Positions 22,984 to 33,228 of a DNA stretch of 64,000 nt are shown here, one piece after another (the first letter of the stretch is position 1; each line of letters starts with the position of its first letter). A model generated the notes under the pieces. That model was not told the DNA's origin and did not search any database. It was given only the letters and a program-made list of their open reading frames with translations. A program made the translations under genes and the position numbers. The stretch comes from JBBRVP01 sp038246785 (GTDB lineage Bacteria; Actinomycetota; Actinomycetes; Jiangellales; Jiangellaceae), in assembly GCA_038246785.1 (NCBI GenBank), contig JBBRVP010000001.1:1-64000 (forward strand). Direction: 5' to 3'.

Positions 22984-24615
22984 CTACACCCAGCGCGGGA
23001 TCCACATGCGGTGCTGCCACGCCTCGTACGGGATCACCTGCGCGGTCCAGATCGGCCAGAAGTATGCGGCGTTCGCCACGACTAGCAGCAGGTAGCCGCC
23101 GACGACGAGCGCCCCGATGCGCCGCCGTCGCACGCTGGAGCCGGGCGGTCCGAGCAGCAGCCCGGCGACGAGGGCGAGCGCCATGGCGACGAAGGGCGCG
23201 ATCGCCACCGCGTACCACGAGAAGATCGTGCGGTCGAGCAGCAGGAACCACGGCAGGTACGTCGCCGCGACACCCGCCAGGACTGCGCCGGCCCGCCAGT
23301 CCCGGCGGGCCGCCCACATCCACACGCACACCACGAGTGCCGCCACCCCCGCCCACCAGAACGCGGGCGTCCCGAGCGCCAGCACCGTCTCGCTGCAGCG
23401 TCCCGGGCCGGCGCAGCCACCCGTCCCGGCGTCGTGGCCGACGTAGTCGACGAGGAACGGCCGGGACAGCACGAGCCAGCCCCACGGGCTGCTGGCGTAG
23501 TCGTGCGGGGTGTCCAGGCCGCGGTGGAACGCCAGGATCTCCGCGTGGTAGTGCCACAGGCTGCGCAGCCAGTCGGGCAGTGCTGCGGCGAGGCCGACTG
23601 CCGGACGGGTCGCCGCCCACTGGCGGCTCCACCCGTCCCCGGTAGAAAGCCAGCCCGACCACGACGCAAGGTAGGCGAGCACGGCGCTGCCGGCGACGGT
23701 GAGCGTCGCCATGGGCACGTCGACGAGCAGGGCCTTGAGCCGTGCGGCCTGGACGCCGAGCGCCCGGCGGGCTGCGGCGTCCCACAGCACGCTCAGCAGG
23801 CCGAAGACGACGAGGGCGTAGGCCCCGCTCCACTTCGTGCCGGCCGCCAGCCCGAGCAGCACCCCCGCCGCGAGCCGCCACGGCCGCCAGAGCAGCCGCG
23901 GACCCCAGCGCAGCGCGCGCGGGTCGACGCCGTGCCCGTCGTTCGGGTGCCCGTCGTTCGGGTGCCCGTCGTTCGGGTGCCCGTCCGCCCACGCGTCGTA
24001 CGCGGCGCGCGAGCGGTCGCGGTCGAGGAGCAGACAGCCGAACGCCGCGAGCACGAAGAAGGTCAGCGGCCCGTCCAGGAACGCCACCCTGCTCATGACG
24101 ATGGACAGGCCGTCGAGCGCGACGAGCAGCCCGGCGACACAGCCGAGCAGCGTCGAACCGAGCAGCCGGCGCGCGATGCGGCAGACGAGCAGCACGGTGA
24201 GGCTGCCGACGACCGCGACACCGACCCGCCAGCCGAACGGTGTCAGCCCGAAGATCTTCTCTCCGGCCGCGATGATCCACTTGCCGATCTCCGGGTGCAC
24301 GACGAACGACGGATCGGTGGGCACCGGCACCGCACGCCCCGCCGCGATCTGCGCGTCGGCGGCGGTCGGCCACTGCCGTCCGACGCCGGAGTGCAGCATC
24401 GCCCAGGCGTCCTTGGCGTAGTAGGTCTCGTCGACCATGAGCCGGGCTGGCGTACCTAGCGACCAGAAGCGGAGCACCGCCCCGATCGCGGTGACGAGCA
24501 GCGGTCCGGTCCAGCCCCAATGGCCGTTGCGCAGCGGCGGCGCGGCCAGCCGGCGGCGGCCCGCTGGTTCCGGTGGCGCGTCGCCGGCAGCGTGCTGCTG
24601 GGCGGTCGCCGTCAC
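22984..24615 (-). CDS. pmt: Protein O-mannosyltransferase (GT39, Pmt)
   Basis: A 543-aa GT-C membrane enzyme with about 11 transmembrane segments. The catalytic acidic pair is in MVDETYYAKDAW (Asp62-Glu63) of the first extracytoplasmic loop; PEIGKWIIAAGEKIFGLTPF (about 110-129) and the C-terminal IPYEAWQHRMWIPRW are conserved. It moves mannose from polyprenyl-phosphate-mannose to Ser/Thr of exported proteins. GTG 24615 follows TACGAT by 6 nt (leaderless). It is divergent from rsmI, the usual actinobacterial arrangement. A loop carries three and a half copies of a 15-bp repeat coding GHPND. Confidence 0.93.
   Translation of the reverse strand: MTATAQQHAAGDAPPEPAGRRRLAAPPLRNGHWGWTGPLLVTAIGAVLRFWSLGTPARLMVDETYYAKDAWAMLHSGVGRQWPTAADAQIAAGRAVPVPTDPSFVVHPEIGKWIIAAGEKIFGLTPFGWRVGVAVVGSLTVLLVCRIARRLLGSTLLGCVAGLLVALDGLSIVMSRVAFLDGPLTFFVLAAFGCLLLDRDRSRAAYDAWADGHPNDGHPNDGHPNDGHGVDPRALRWGPRLLWRPWRLAAGVLLGLAAGTKWSGAYALVVFGLLSVLWDAAARRALGVQAARLKALLVDVPMATLTVAGSAVLAYLASWSGWLSTGDGWSRQWAATRPAVGLAAALPDWLRSLWHYHAEILAFHRGLDTPHDYASSPWGWLVLSRPFLVDYVGHDAGTGGCAGPGRCSETVLALGTPAFWWAGVAALVVCVWMWAARRDWRAGAVLAGVAATYLPWFLLLDRTIFSWYAVAIAPFVAMALALVAGLLLGPPGSSVRRRRIGALVVGGYLLLVVANAAYFWPIWTAQVIPYEAWQHRMWIPRWV
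23933..23985 (-). repeat. 15-bp tandem repeat inside pmt (GHPND pentapeptides)
   Basis: Three complete 15-bp units (23933-23947, 23948-23962, 23963-23977) plus 8 bp, exactly identical in sequence, encode GHPND-GHPND-GHPND in a cytoplasmic or periplasmic loop. The unit length keeps frame, so copy number can change without breaking the gene. Confidence 0.95.
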
Positions 24616-24665
24616 CGCGTCATCGTACGGAGCGTGGCTGTGCCGCGTGCGCGAGGATGCCCGGC

Positions 24666-25532
24666 GTGAGCGGCGTCCTCGTCCTGGCGGGCACCCCCAT
24701 CGGTGACCTCGCCGACGCCTCGCCGCGGCTGGCCCGCGAACTCGCCGCCGCCGACGTCGTCGCCGCGGAGGACACCCGGCGGCTGCGCCGGCTCGCCGAC
24801 CGGCTCGGGATCGCCTTGCGAGGCCAAGTGGTGTCGTACTTCGAGGGCAATGAGGCGGCGCGCACGCCGCAGCTCGTCGACGCGCTCGCCGGCGGGGCCC
24901 TGGTGCTGCTGGTGACCGACGCCGGCATGCCGAGCGTGAGCGACCCGGGCTACCGGCTGGTGGCGGCCGCCGTGGAGGCGGGGGTACGCGTGACCGCGGT
25001 TCCGGGGCCGAGCGCCGTGCTCACTGCCCTGGCCGTGTCGGGGCTGCCGGTCGATCGCTTCTGCTTCGAGGGGTTCCTGCCGCGCAAGGCAGGGGAGCGG
25101 TCCCGTCGGCTCGCCGGGCTGGCCGCGGAGCCGCGCACCATGGTGTTCTTCGAGGCTCCGCACCGGTTGGCGGCGACGCTGGCCGCGATGGTCGAGGCCT
25201 TCGGCGCCGACCGTCCGGCGGCGGTGTGCCGCGAGCTGACCAAGACCCACGAGGAGGTGCGCCGCGGCGGGCTCGCGGAGCTTGCCGCGTGGGCGGCCGA
25301 CGGCGTACGCGGGGAGGTGACGGTCGTCGTCGGCGGCGCCCCTCCCGCCGCGGAGCCGACCGAGGACGCCATCGCCACGGCCATGGCCGAGCGGCTGGGC
25401 GCCGGGCTCTCGCGCAAGGACGCCGCCGCGGAGGTGGCCGCTGCGCTGGGCATCCCGCGGCGCGTGGCGTACCGGGTCAGCCTCGCGCCGACGGCCGTAA
25501 ACCCGATCGGCGGGCGCGCGGCGGCTCCGTAG
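24666..25532 (+). CDS. rsmI: 16S rRNA (cytidine1402-2'-O)-methyltransferase
   Basis: A 288-aa RsmI of the tetrapyrrole-methylase superfamily: LAGTPIGDLADASPR (residues 6-20), AAEDTRRLRRLADRLG (about 34-49), TDAGMPSVSDPGYRL (about 82-96), and CRELTKTHEEVRRG (about 184-197). It methylates the ribose of C1402 in 16S rRNA. GTG 24666 is favoured because GAGGAT lies 7 nt upstream and the protein then begins SGVLVLAGTPIG; ATG 24657 would add three residues. Divergent from pmt with 50 bp between. Confidence 0.93.
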   Translation: MSGVLVLAGTPIGDLADASPRLARELAAADVVAAEDTRRLRRLADRLGIALRGQVVSYFEGNEAARTPQLVDALAGGALVLLVTDAGMPSVSDPGYRLVAAAVEAGVRVTAVPGPSAVLTALAVSGLPVDRFCFEGFLPRKAGERSRRLAGLAAEPRTMVFFEAPHRLAATLAAMVEAFGADRPAAVCRELTKTHEEVRRGGLAELAAWAADGVRGEVTVVVGGAPPAAEPTEDAIATAMAERLGAGLSRKDAAAEVAAALGIPRRVAYRVSLAPTAVNPIGGRAAAP

Positions 25533-25542
25533 GATCGAGGTC

Positions 25543-27141
25543 ATGGCTGACCCGGCCGGCGGTAAGGCGTTCTACGTCACGACGCCGATCTACTACGTCA
25601 ACGACGCCCCGCACATCGGCCACGCCTACACGACCGTCGCCGCCGACGTCCTCGCCCGCTGGCACCGGCAGCGCGGCGAGCCGGTGTGGTCGCTCACCGG
25701 CACGGACGAGCACGGCGAGAAGGTCATGCGCACCGCCCTGGCCGCCGGTGTGAACCCCAAGGCCTGGTCCGACCGGCTGGTCGACGTCGCCTGGAAGCCC
25801 GTGCTCGCCACCCTCGACGTCGCCAACGACGACTTCATCCGCACCACGGAGCCGCGCCACACCGAGCGGGTGCGGGAGTTCTGGCAGCGCATCCACGACG
25901 CCGGTGAGGTCTACGAGGGCAAGTACGAGGGCCCGTACTGCGTGTCCTGCGAGGAGTTCAAGCTGCCCGGCGAGCTCGTCGAGGGGCCGGCCGGGGAGCC
26001 GCTGTGCGCGATCCATGGGCGCCCCGTCGAGCTGCTCAGCGAGACGAACTACTTCTTCCGGCTCTCCGCGTACGCCGACCGGCTGCTCGAGCTCTACGAG
26101 ACGAGCCCCACCTTCGTCCAGCCCGACAGCGCTCGCAACGAGGTGGTGTCGTTCGTCCGGCAGGGCTTGCAGGACCTGTCGATCACGCGGTCGACGTTCG
26201 ACTGGGGCATTCCGGTGCCCTGGGACGAGACCCACGTGCTGTACGTCTGGATCGACGCGTTGCTCAACTATGTCACCGCGATCGGGTACGGCAGCGACGC
26301 CGATGCCGACCCGGCGCAGTTCGCCCGCACCTGGCCGGCCGACGTCCAGCTCGTCGGCAAGGACATCCTGCGCTTCCACGCGGTGATCTGGCCGGCGATG
26401 CTCATGGCGGCCGGGCTCGAGGTGCCGCGGCAGGTCTTCGCCCATGGCTGGCTGCTCGTCGGCGGGGAGAAGATGAGCAAGACGAAACTGACCGGGATCC
26501 CTCCTGCGCAGGTCGTCGACGCGTTCGGCTCCGACGCGTTCCGCTACTACTTCCTTCGTGCCATCGCGTTCGGCTCGGACGGGTCGTTCTCCTGGGAGCA
26601 CATGGGCGCGGTCTACACCAGCGAGCTGGCCAACGGGCTGGGCAACCTGGCCTCCCGGGTGGCCGCCATGGTCGGCCGCTACTTCGACGGCCGGCTGCCC
26701 GCGCCCGTCGACCGCACCGCCGCCGACGACGCCGTCGCCGCGACTGCCGCGCGGGTCGTCCCGGCGATGGACGCGGCCATGGGCCGGCTGGCCTTCCATG
26801 AGGCGCTCGGCGCGGCCTGGGAGCTGGTGTCGGCGGCCAACGGCTACCTCGCCGAGCAGGAGCCGTGGAAGCTGGCCAAGGATCCTGCCCAGCGCGAACG
26901 CGTGGGCACTGTCCTACACACCGCCGCGGAGACGCTGCGGGTGCTCGCCGTGGTCTACGCAGCGTTCATGCCGCGGACCGCCGCGGCGATCTGGGCGCTG
27001 CTCGGCGCCGAGGCGACACTCGGACCGCTCGCCGAGCAGCGGGTCCAGGACGCCGGGGCGTGGGACCGGCTGCCCGCCGGCGCCCTGCTCACCAAGGGCG
27101 ACGCGCTCTTCCCGCGGCTCTCCGAGGAGGTCCTCGGCTGA
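25543..27141 (+). CDS. metG: Methionyl-tRNA synthetase
   Basis: A 532-aa class I synthetase: HIGH-type motif in YYVNDAPHIGHAYTT (about 12-26), catalytic KMSKS-type loop GGEKMSKTKL (about 308-317), WIDALLNY and FAHGWLLVGG. The zinc-knuckle region keeps CVSCEEF but the second Cys pair is reduced to LCAIHG. It lacks the C-terminal EMAP-like tRNA-binding domain of longer MetG forms. ATG 25543 is 8 nt after TAGGAT (25529-25534): leaderless likely. It starts 10 bp after rsmI and overlaps the tatD start region. Confidence 0.96.
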   Translation: MADPAGGKAFYVTTPIYYVNDAPHIGHAYTTVAADVLARWHRQRGEPVWSLTGTDEHGEKVMRTALAAGVNPKAWSDRLVDVAWKPVLATLDVANDDFIRTTEPRHTERVREFWQRIHDAGEVYEGKYEGPYCVSCEEFKLPGELVEGPAGEPLCAIHGRPVELLSETNYFFRLSAYADRLLELYETSPTFVQPDSARNEVVSFVRQGLQDLSITRSTFDWGIPVPWDETHVLYVWIDALLNYVTAIGYGSDADADPAQFARTWPADVQLVGKDILRFHAVIWPAMLMAAGLEVPRQVFAHGWLLVGGEKMSKTKLTGIPPAQVVDAFGSDAFRYYFLRAIAFGSDGSFSWEHMGAVYTSELANGLGNLASRVAAMVGRYFDGRLPAPVDRTAADDAVAATAARVVPAMDAAMGRLAFHEALGAAWELVSAANGYLAEQEPWKLAKDPAQRERVGTVLHTAAETLRVLAVVYAAFMPRTAAAIWALLGAEATLGPLAEQRVQDAGAWDRLPAGALLTKGDALFPRLSEEVLG

Positions 27142-27986
27142 CCGGCGCCGCCGCCTCGCGGCCGCCGGCACCCGAGCCGCTGCCGCTGCCGGTCCAGGAC
27201 GATCACTGCCACCTCGAGGCAGCCTTCCACGGCGACTCGCTCGAGGTCGGCGAGGCGCTCGACCTGGCGGCGGCGGTCGGCGTCGCCGCCGTCGTGCAGA
27301 TCGGCTGCGACCCCGCCTCCGCGCGCTGGACCCGCGAGCTCGTAGTGCGCGAGCCGCGCGTGATCGGAGGACTGGCGGTGCATCCCACCGAGGCGACCCG
27401 GCTCGCCGCGGCCGGCACGCTGACGGCGGCGCTCGCCGACGTGGAGCGCCTGGTCGACCACCCGCGCATACGCGTGGTCGGCGAGACCGGCCTCGACTCC
27501 TACTGGGTGCCCCCGGACGACGTCGCGGGGCGGGCGGCGCAGCGGGAGTCCTTCGCGTGGCACGTCGACCTGGCCCGCCGGCGCGGCAAGGTGCTCCAGG
27601 TCCACGACCGCGACGCCCACGCCGAGGTGCTCGACGTCCTTGCCGCCGGCCCGACGCCGGAGCACGTCGTGCTGCACTGCTTCTCCGGCGACGCCGCGAT
27701 GGCGCGTACCTGTGCCGACCGCGGCTACCTGCTGTCCTTCGCGGGGACGCTGACGTTCCGCAACGCCCCGCAGCTGCGCGCGGCGCTCGCCGCGGTCCCG
27801 CTCGAGCAGGTGCTCGTCGAGACCGACGCCCCCTACCTGGCCCCCGTACCGCATCGCGGCCGAGCCAACGCCAGCTATCTCGTGCCGCACACCGTGCGTT
27901 GTATGGCCGAGGTGCTCGGTCGCGACCTCGCCGAGGTGTGCGCCACGCTCGCCGCCACCTTCGCTCGCGTCTACGGCCCGGTGTGA
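27138..27986 (+). CDS. tatD: TatD-family metal-dependent hydrolase (CTG start likely)
   Basis: A 282-aa TatD-type nuclease/hydrolase: DDHCHLEA (His-x-His metal site, about 23-26), GETGLDSY (about 115), HCFSGDA (about 179), and ETDAPYLAPVPHRG (about 228-241). TatD enzymes are 3'-5' DNA/RNA exonucleases or deacetylase-like hydrolases. There is no ATG, GTG or TTG between the metG stop and the essential His-x-His motif. CTG 27138 overlaps the metG stop (CTGA) and has GAGGAGG exactly 7 nt upstream, so CTG is the best-supported start. The next upstream option, GTG 27060, reads through non-native-looking codons inside metG. Confidence 0.88.
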   Translation: MTGAAASRPPAPEPLPLPVQDDHCHLEAAFHGDSLEVGEALDLAAAVGVAAVVQIGCDPASARWTRELVVREPRVIGGLAVHPTEATRLAAAGTLTAALADVERLVDHPRIRVVGETGLDSYWVPPDDVAGRAAQRESFAWHVDLARRRGKVLQVHDRDAHAEVLDVLAAGPTPEHVVLHCFSGDAAMARTCADRGYLLSFAGTLTFRNAPQLRAALAAVPLEQVLVETDAPYLAPVPHRGRANASYLVPHTVRCMAEVLGRDLAEVCATLAATFARVYGPV

Positions 27987-28310
27987 CCCCGCTCGCGTCC
28001 ACATTTGGTGCCGGTGTGGCCGAAGTTACGCCAGAGGCATCACAGGAGCAACATGCGACCCAGGAGCACCAAATGCGTACGGGAGGCGGGAGCATCCGCG
28101 GGGCGGCGGCATGATCGGCTTTGGACATCCGCGACGTGGCCGTTATCGTCTCGTGACGTTGGCCGGGGTCGGGAAGCCTCGGGCGGCACGCACCAGCCAT
28201 GGGGGCGCGTCCGGCCACAACGAGGCCACCGCAATGCCGCAGGACGCCGCCTGCCGACCGGCTGTGCCGCCCTTCACCCGTACCCGGATGAGACCGAGAC
28301 CGGGAGCACC
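27987..28310 (+). other. rpfB upstream region with inverted repeat and long leader
   Basis: A 324-bp gap. CATTTGGTGC (28002-28011) and GCACCAAATG (28066-28075) are perfect 10-bp inverted arms 54 bp apart, possibly paired regulator half-sites or a long stem. A promoter follows at 28121-28149, leaving a leader of about 155 nt before rpfB. The leader was searched for the ydaO c-di-AMP riboswitch core that precedes many rpf genes; it is not present. Confidence 0.55.
28121..28149 (+). promoter_or_regulatory. Putative rpfB promoter
   Basis: TTGGAC (28121-28126) and TATCGT (28144-28149) are separated by 17 bp, a good match to an actinobacterial housekeeping sigma promoter. Transcription would start near 28156, giving a leader of about 155 nt. 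Confidence 0.55.
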
Positions 28311-29498
28311 GTGCATCTCTCCCCCAAGGCGCTGGCGCTCAACGCCATCGCGCTCGTCGCCCTCGTCGGCGGCGCCACCGCATTCGTCAGCTTCGACAAG
28401 ACCGTGACCGTGTCCGTCGACGGCAAGGCCAAGACCGTCCACACGTTCGCCGGCACCGTCGGCGACGTCCTGGACGCCGAGGGCGTCGACGTCGGTCAGC
28501 ACGACACCGTTGCACCCTCGACCAGCGCCGCCGTGAGCGAGGGCACCGAGATCGCCGTCCGCTACGGCCGCCTGCTCACCCTCACCATCGACGGCCAGCG
28601 CCGGCAGGTGTGGGTGACCGCCCGCTCGGTCGACGAAGCCCTGGGTCAGCTCGGGCTTCGAGTCCAGGGCGCCGACCTGTCGGCCAGCCGTAGCGCCGGC
28701 ATCGCTCGCCGCGGCTTCGACCTCGAGATCAAGACTCCGAAGGACGTCACCGTCGTCGTCGACGGCAAGCAGCACAGGGTCACCACGACCGGGCTCGCCG
28801 TCCGAGACGCGCTCGCGGAGGCCGGCGTGACGGTCGCCGGACGCGACCGGGTCGCGCCTGCCGTGAGCGCGCACATCCGCGACGGGTCGCGCATCGTGGT
28901 CAAGAACGTCATGGACAAGCGCGTCGTGACCACCGTGTCCCTGCCGTACAGCACGCTGAAGCAGCCCACGAGTGACCTGTACGTGGGCCGGACCAAGGTG
29001 GCCGTGCAAGGCGCCAAGGGCGCCAAGCGGGAGATCTGGCGCTACACCTACGTCTCCGGCAAGCTCGCCACGAGGAAGCTGCTCGACTCGACGGTGACCC
29101 GCCAGTCGGTCAACGAGCTCGTCCTCGTCGGGACCAAGGCCCGCCCCGCGCCCAAGCCCAAGCCGAAGCCGAAGCCGGCGCCGAAGCCGGAGCCGGCCAC
29201 GTCGACCTCCGGCGGCTCGTCGGGCGGCTCCTCCGGCGGCAGCAACTATGCCTCCGGCAGCTCGGTCTGGGACCAGATCGCCAAGTGCGAGTCCGGCGGC
29301 AACTGGGCCATCAACACCGGCAACGGCTACTACGGCGGGCTGCAGTTCAACCTGGCGACCTGGCACTCCTACGGCGGCTCCGGCTACCCCAACGAGAACA
29401 GCCGCGGGGAGCAGATCCGCATCGCCGAGAAGGTCCGCGCCGCCACCGGTGGCTACGGTTCGTGGCCGGCGTGCGCGGCGAGGCTCGGCCTGCTGTGA
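28311..29498 (+). CDS. rpfB: Resuscitation-promoting factor RpfB-like transglycosylase
   Basis: A 395-aa secreted muralytic enzyme. A signal/anchor (about 7-26) is followed by three DUF348 repeats (about 28-190), a G5 domain (about 200-275), a Lys-Pro linker (KPKPKPKPAPKPEP), a Gly/Ser linker, and the Rpf lysozyme-like domain (about 320-395) with catalytic Glu327 in AKCESGGNW. It cleaves peptidoglycan and stimulates outgrowth from dormancy. GTG 28311 has GGGAG 5 nt upstream. It precedes ksgA and ispE, the standard actinobacterial order. Confidence 0.95.
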   Translation: MHLSPKALALNAIALVALVGGATAFVSFDKTVTVSVDGKAKTVHTFAGTVGDVLDAEGVDVGQHDTVAPSTSAAVSEGTEIAVRYGRLLTLTIDGQRRQVWVTARSVDEALGQLGLRVQGADLSASRSAGIARRGFDLEIKTPKDVTVVVDGKQHRVTTTGLAVRDALAEAGVTVAGRDRVAPAVSAHIRDGSRIVVKNVMDKRVVTTVSLPYSTLKQPTSDLYVGRTKVAVQGAKGAKREIWRYTYVSGKLATRKLLDSTVTRQSVNELVLVGTKARPAPKPKPKPKPAPKPEPATSTSGGSSGGSSGGSNYASGSSVWDQIAKCESGGNWAINTGNGYYGGLQFNLATWHSYGGSGYPNENSRGEQIRIAEKVRAATGGYGSWPACAARLGLL

Positions 29499-29526
29499 CG
29501 GCCTGACCGACACCTCTGCGCACCTC

Positions 29527-30402
29527 ATGTCCGCCGGGTCGCCGGAGCCTTCTCGGCTCCTCGGCCCGGCGGACGTGCGTCTGCTGGCCGCCCGCCTCGG
29601 CCGACGCCCGATCAAGGCCCTGGGACAGAACTTCGTCGTCGACGCCAACACCGTCCGCCGCGTCGTGCGGATCGCCCGGGTGACGCTCGAGGACGTCGTC
29701 GTCGAGGTCGGGCCGGGCCTCGGGTCGCTCACCCTGGCCCTGCTCCCCGAGGTCTCCCGGGTCGTCGCCGTCGAGGTGGACCCGGTGCTCGCTGCGCAGC
29801 TGCCGCGGACGGCGGTCGCGTACGCCCCGGCGTACGCCGACCGCCTCGAGGTCGTCACCGCCGACGCGCTGAGCGTCCGCACGCTGCCCGGTCCGCCGCC
29901 CACGGCGCTGGTCGCCAACCTGCCCTACAACGTCGCGGTCCCGGTGCTGCTGCACCTGCTCGAGGCGGTCCCGTCGCTGCGCCGCGCGCTGGTGATGGTG
30001 CAGCTGGAGGTGGCCGACCGGCTCGCCGCGGCTCCAGGCTCGCGCACGTACGGCGTCCCGTCGGTCAAGGCCGCGTGGTACGGCGACGTGCGGCGGGTCG
30101 GCACGGTGGGCCGCTCGGTGTTCTGGCCGGCACCGCACGTCGACTCCGGTCTGGTGCTGCTCGAGCGCCGAGAACCGCCGGCGACACGCGCCGCCAGGTC
30201 CGAGGTGTTCGCCGTCGTCGACGCGGCCTTCGGCCAGCGGCGCAAGACCCTGCGCGCCGCGCTGGCCGGATGGGCCGGCTCGCCCGCGGCGGCCGAGGAG
30301 GTCCTGCGCAGTGCCGGCATCGACCCGCGCAGCCGTGGTGAGCAGCTCGACGTCGCGGCGTACGCCCGGCTGGGCGAGGCGGGGCGGGCGGCTCACCGGT
30401 AG
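29527..30402 (+). CDS. rsmA: 16S rRNA (adenine1518/1519-N6)-dimethyltransferase
   Basis: A 291-aa KsgA/RsmA. SAM-binding motifs: KALGQNFVVD (about 29-38), VEVGPGLGSLTLAL (about 60-73), VAVEVDP, and the catalytic NLPYNVAVP (about 131-139). It dimethylates two adjacent adenines in the 3' hairpin of 16S rRNA. ATG 29527 is chosen as the start before the SPEPSRLLGPADVR segment. It sits 28 bp after rpfB. Confidence 0.95.
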   Translation: MSAGSPEPSRLLGPADVRLLAARLGRRPIKALGQNFVVDANTVRRVVRIARVTLEDVVVEVGPGLGSLTLALLPEVSRVVAVEVDPVLAAQLPRTAVAYAPAYADRLEVVTADALSVRTLPGPPPTALVANLPYNVAVPVLLHLLEAVPSLRRALVMVQLEVADRLAAAPGSRTYGVPSVKAAWYGDVRRVGTVGRSVFWPAPHVDSGLVLLERREPPATRAARSEVFAVVDAAFGQRRKTLRAALAGWAGSPAAAEEVLRSAGIDPRSRGEQLDVAAYARLGEAGRAAHR

Positions 30403-30413
30403 CGTCACGGGCC

Positions 30414-30458
30414 GTGGACAGGGACGACGTACGGGCGGGGAACGCTTCGTGGCCGTGA
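30414..30458 (+). CDS. Possible 14-codon leader ORF coupled to ispE
   Basis: GTG 30414 opens a 14-codon frame (product VDRDDVRAGNASWP) that ends in TGA at 30456-30458, overlapping GTG 30455 of ispE as GTGA. It follows TAGCGT (30400-30405) by 8 nt, the leaderless promoter pattern used elsewhere in the window. It may serve to couple ribosomes into ispE. Evidence is only architectural; no homology is known to me. Confidence 0.35.
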   Translation: MDRDDVRAGNASWP

Positions 30459-31366
30459 CGGTACGTGTCCCGGCAAAGGTGAATCTCGGGCTCGCCGTAG
30501 GCCCCCCCGGCGCGGACGGCTACCACGAGGTGGCCACCGTCTTCCACGCCGTGTCGCTGCACGACGAGGTCGTCGCCGAGCTGGCGCCGGAGGGGTCGGG
30601 TGTGCAGGTAGCGCTCGTGGGCGACGTTACCGAGACCGCCGGCGTACCCGCCGGCGCCGACAACCTCGCCGCACGGGCGGCGGTGGCGCTGGGGAAGCGG
30701 TGCTCGCGGCGGCCCGACGTCCGGCTCACCCTCCGCAAGGGCATCCCGGTGGCCGGGGGCATGGCGGGGGGGAGCGCCGACGCGGCCGGCGCGCTGGTCG
30801 CCTGCGACGCGCTGTGGGGCACCCGCATCGACCGTCACCTCCTGCACGAGGTGGCGAGCGAGCTGGGCGCCGACGTGCCGTTCGCGCTCACCGGAGGCAC
30901 CGCGGTCGGCACCGGCCGCGGCGAGCGGCTCACGTCGGCACTGGCGCGCGGCACCTACTCGTGGGTGCTGGCCCTCGCCGCGGACGGGCTGTCGACGCCG
31001 GAGGTCTATCGCGAGCTCGACCGGCTGCGCGACGGCAGCCCCGTCGGGCCGCCCGCCGTCTCCGACGCCTTGATGGCCGCGTTGCGCCGCGGCGACGCCG
31101 AGGCGCTCGGCGCGGCCCTCGCCAACGACCTCGAGCGGGCCGCGGTGTCGCTTCGGCCGGGCCTGGGGGACACCCTCGAGGTCGGTCTGGACGCCGGCGC
31201 GCTGGGCGCCGTCGTGTCCGGCTCGGGGCCGACCTGCGTGTTCCTGGTGCGCGACCCCGACCAGGGTCTCGACGTGGCCGTGTCGCTCACGGCGTCCGGG
31301 TCGTGCCGCGGCGTACGCCGGGTGACCGGTCCGGTGCCCGGGGCCCGCCTCGTCGGCGGGCCGTGA
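30455..31366 (+). CDS. ispE: 4-diphosphocytidyl-2-C-methyl-D-erythritol kinase
   Basis: A 303-aa GHMP kinase of the MEP isoprenoid pathway. It begins TVRVPAKVNLGLAVG, has the ATP loop PVAGGMAGGSADAAGAL (about 97-113), and the C-terminal VVSGSGPTCVFLV (about 249-261). It phosphorylates CDP-methylerythritol. Starts at GTG 30455 (GTGA overlap with the short leader frame) or GTG 30449 differ by two codons; the overlap favours 30455. Confidence 0.94.
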   Translation: MTVRVPAKVNLGLAVGPPGADGYHEVATVFHAVSLHDEVVAELAPEGSGVQVALVGDVTETAGVPAGADNLAARAAVALGKRCSRRPDVRLTLRKGIPVAGGMAGGSADAAGALVACDALWGTRIDRHLLHEVASELGADVPFALTGGTAVGTGRGERLTSALARGTYSWVLALAADGLSTPEVYRELDRLRDGSPVGPPAVSDALMAALRRGDAEALGAALANDLERAAVSLRPGLGDTLEVGLDAGALGAVVSGSGPTCVFLVRDPDQGLDVAVSLTASGSCRGVRRVTGPVPGARLVGGP

Positions 31367-31377
31367 GGTCAGGTCAG

Positions 31378-33204
<1,827 letters not shown>

Positions 33205-33214
33205 GGCTCGGCCG

Positions 33215-33227
33215 CGCCACCGTGGCG
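33215..33227. terminator. Weak bidirectional terminator hairpin
   Basis: CGCCAC (33215-33220) and GTGGCG (33222-33227) form a 6-bp hairpin in the 24-bp gap between two convergent stop codons. There is no clear U-tract, so termination efficiency is uncertain. Confidence 0.4.
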
Positions 33228-33228
33228 A

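Noticed and set aside
28150..28310. ydaO/c-di-AMP riboswitch before rpfB
   Set aside because: The conserved core segments (such as the GACAGCTAACC-like 3' part) could not be found in the leader.
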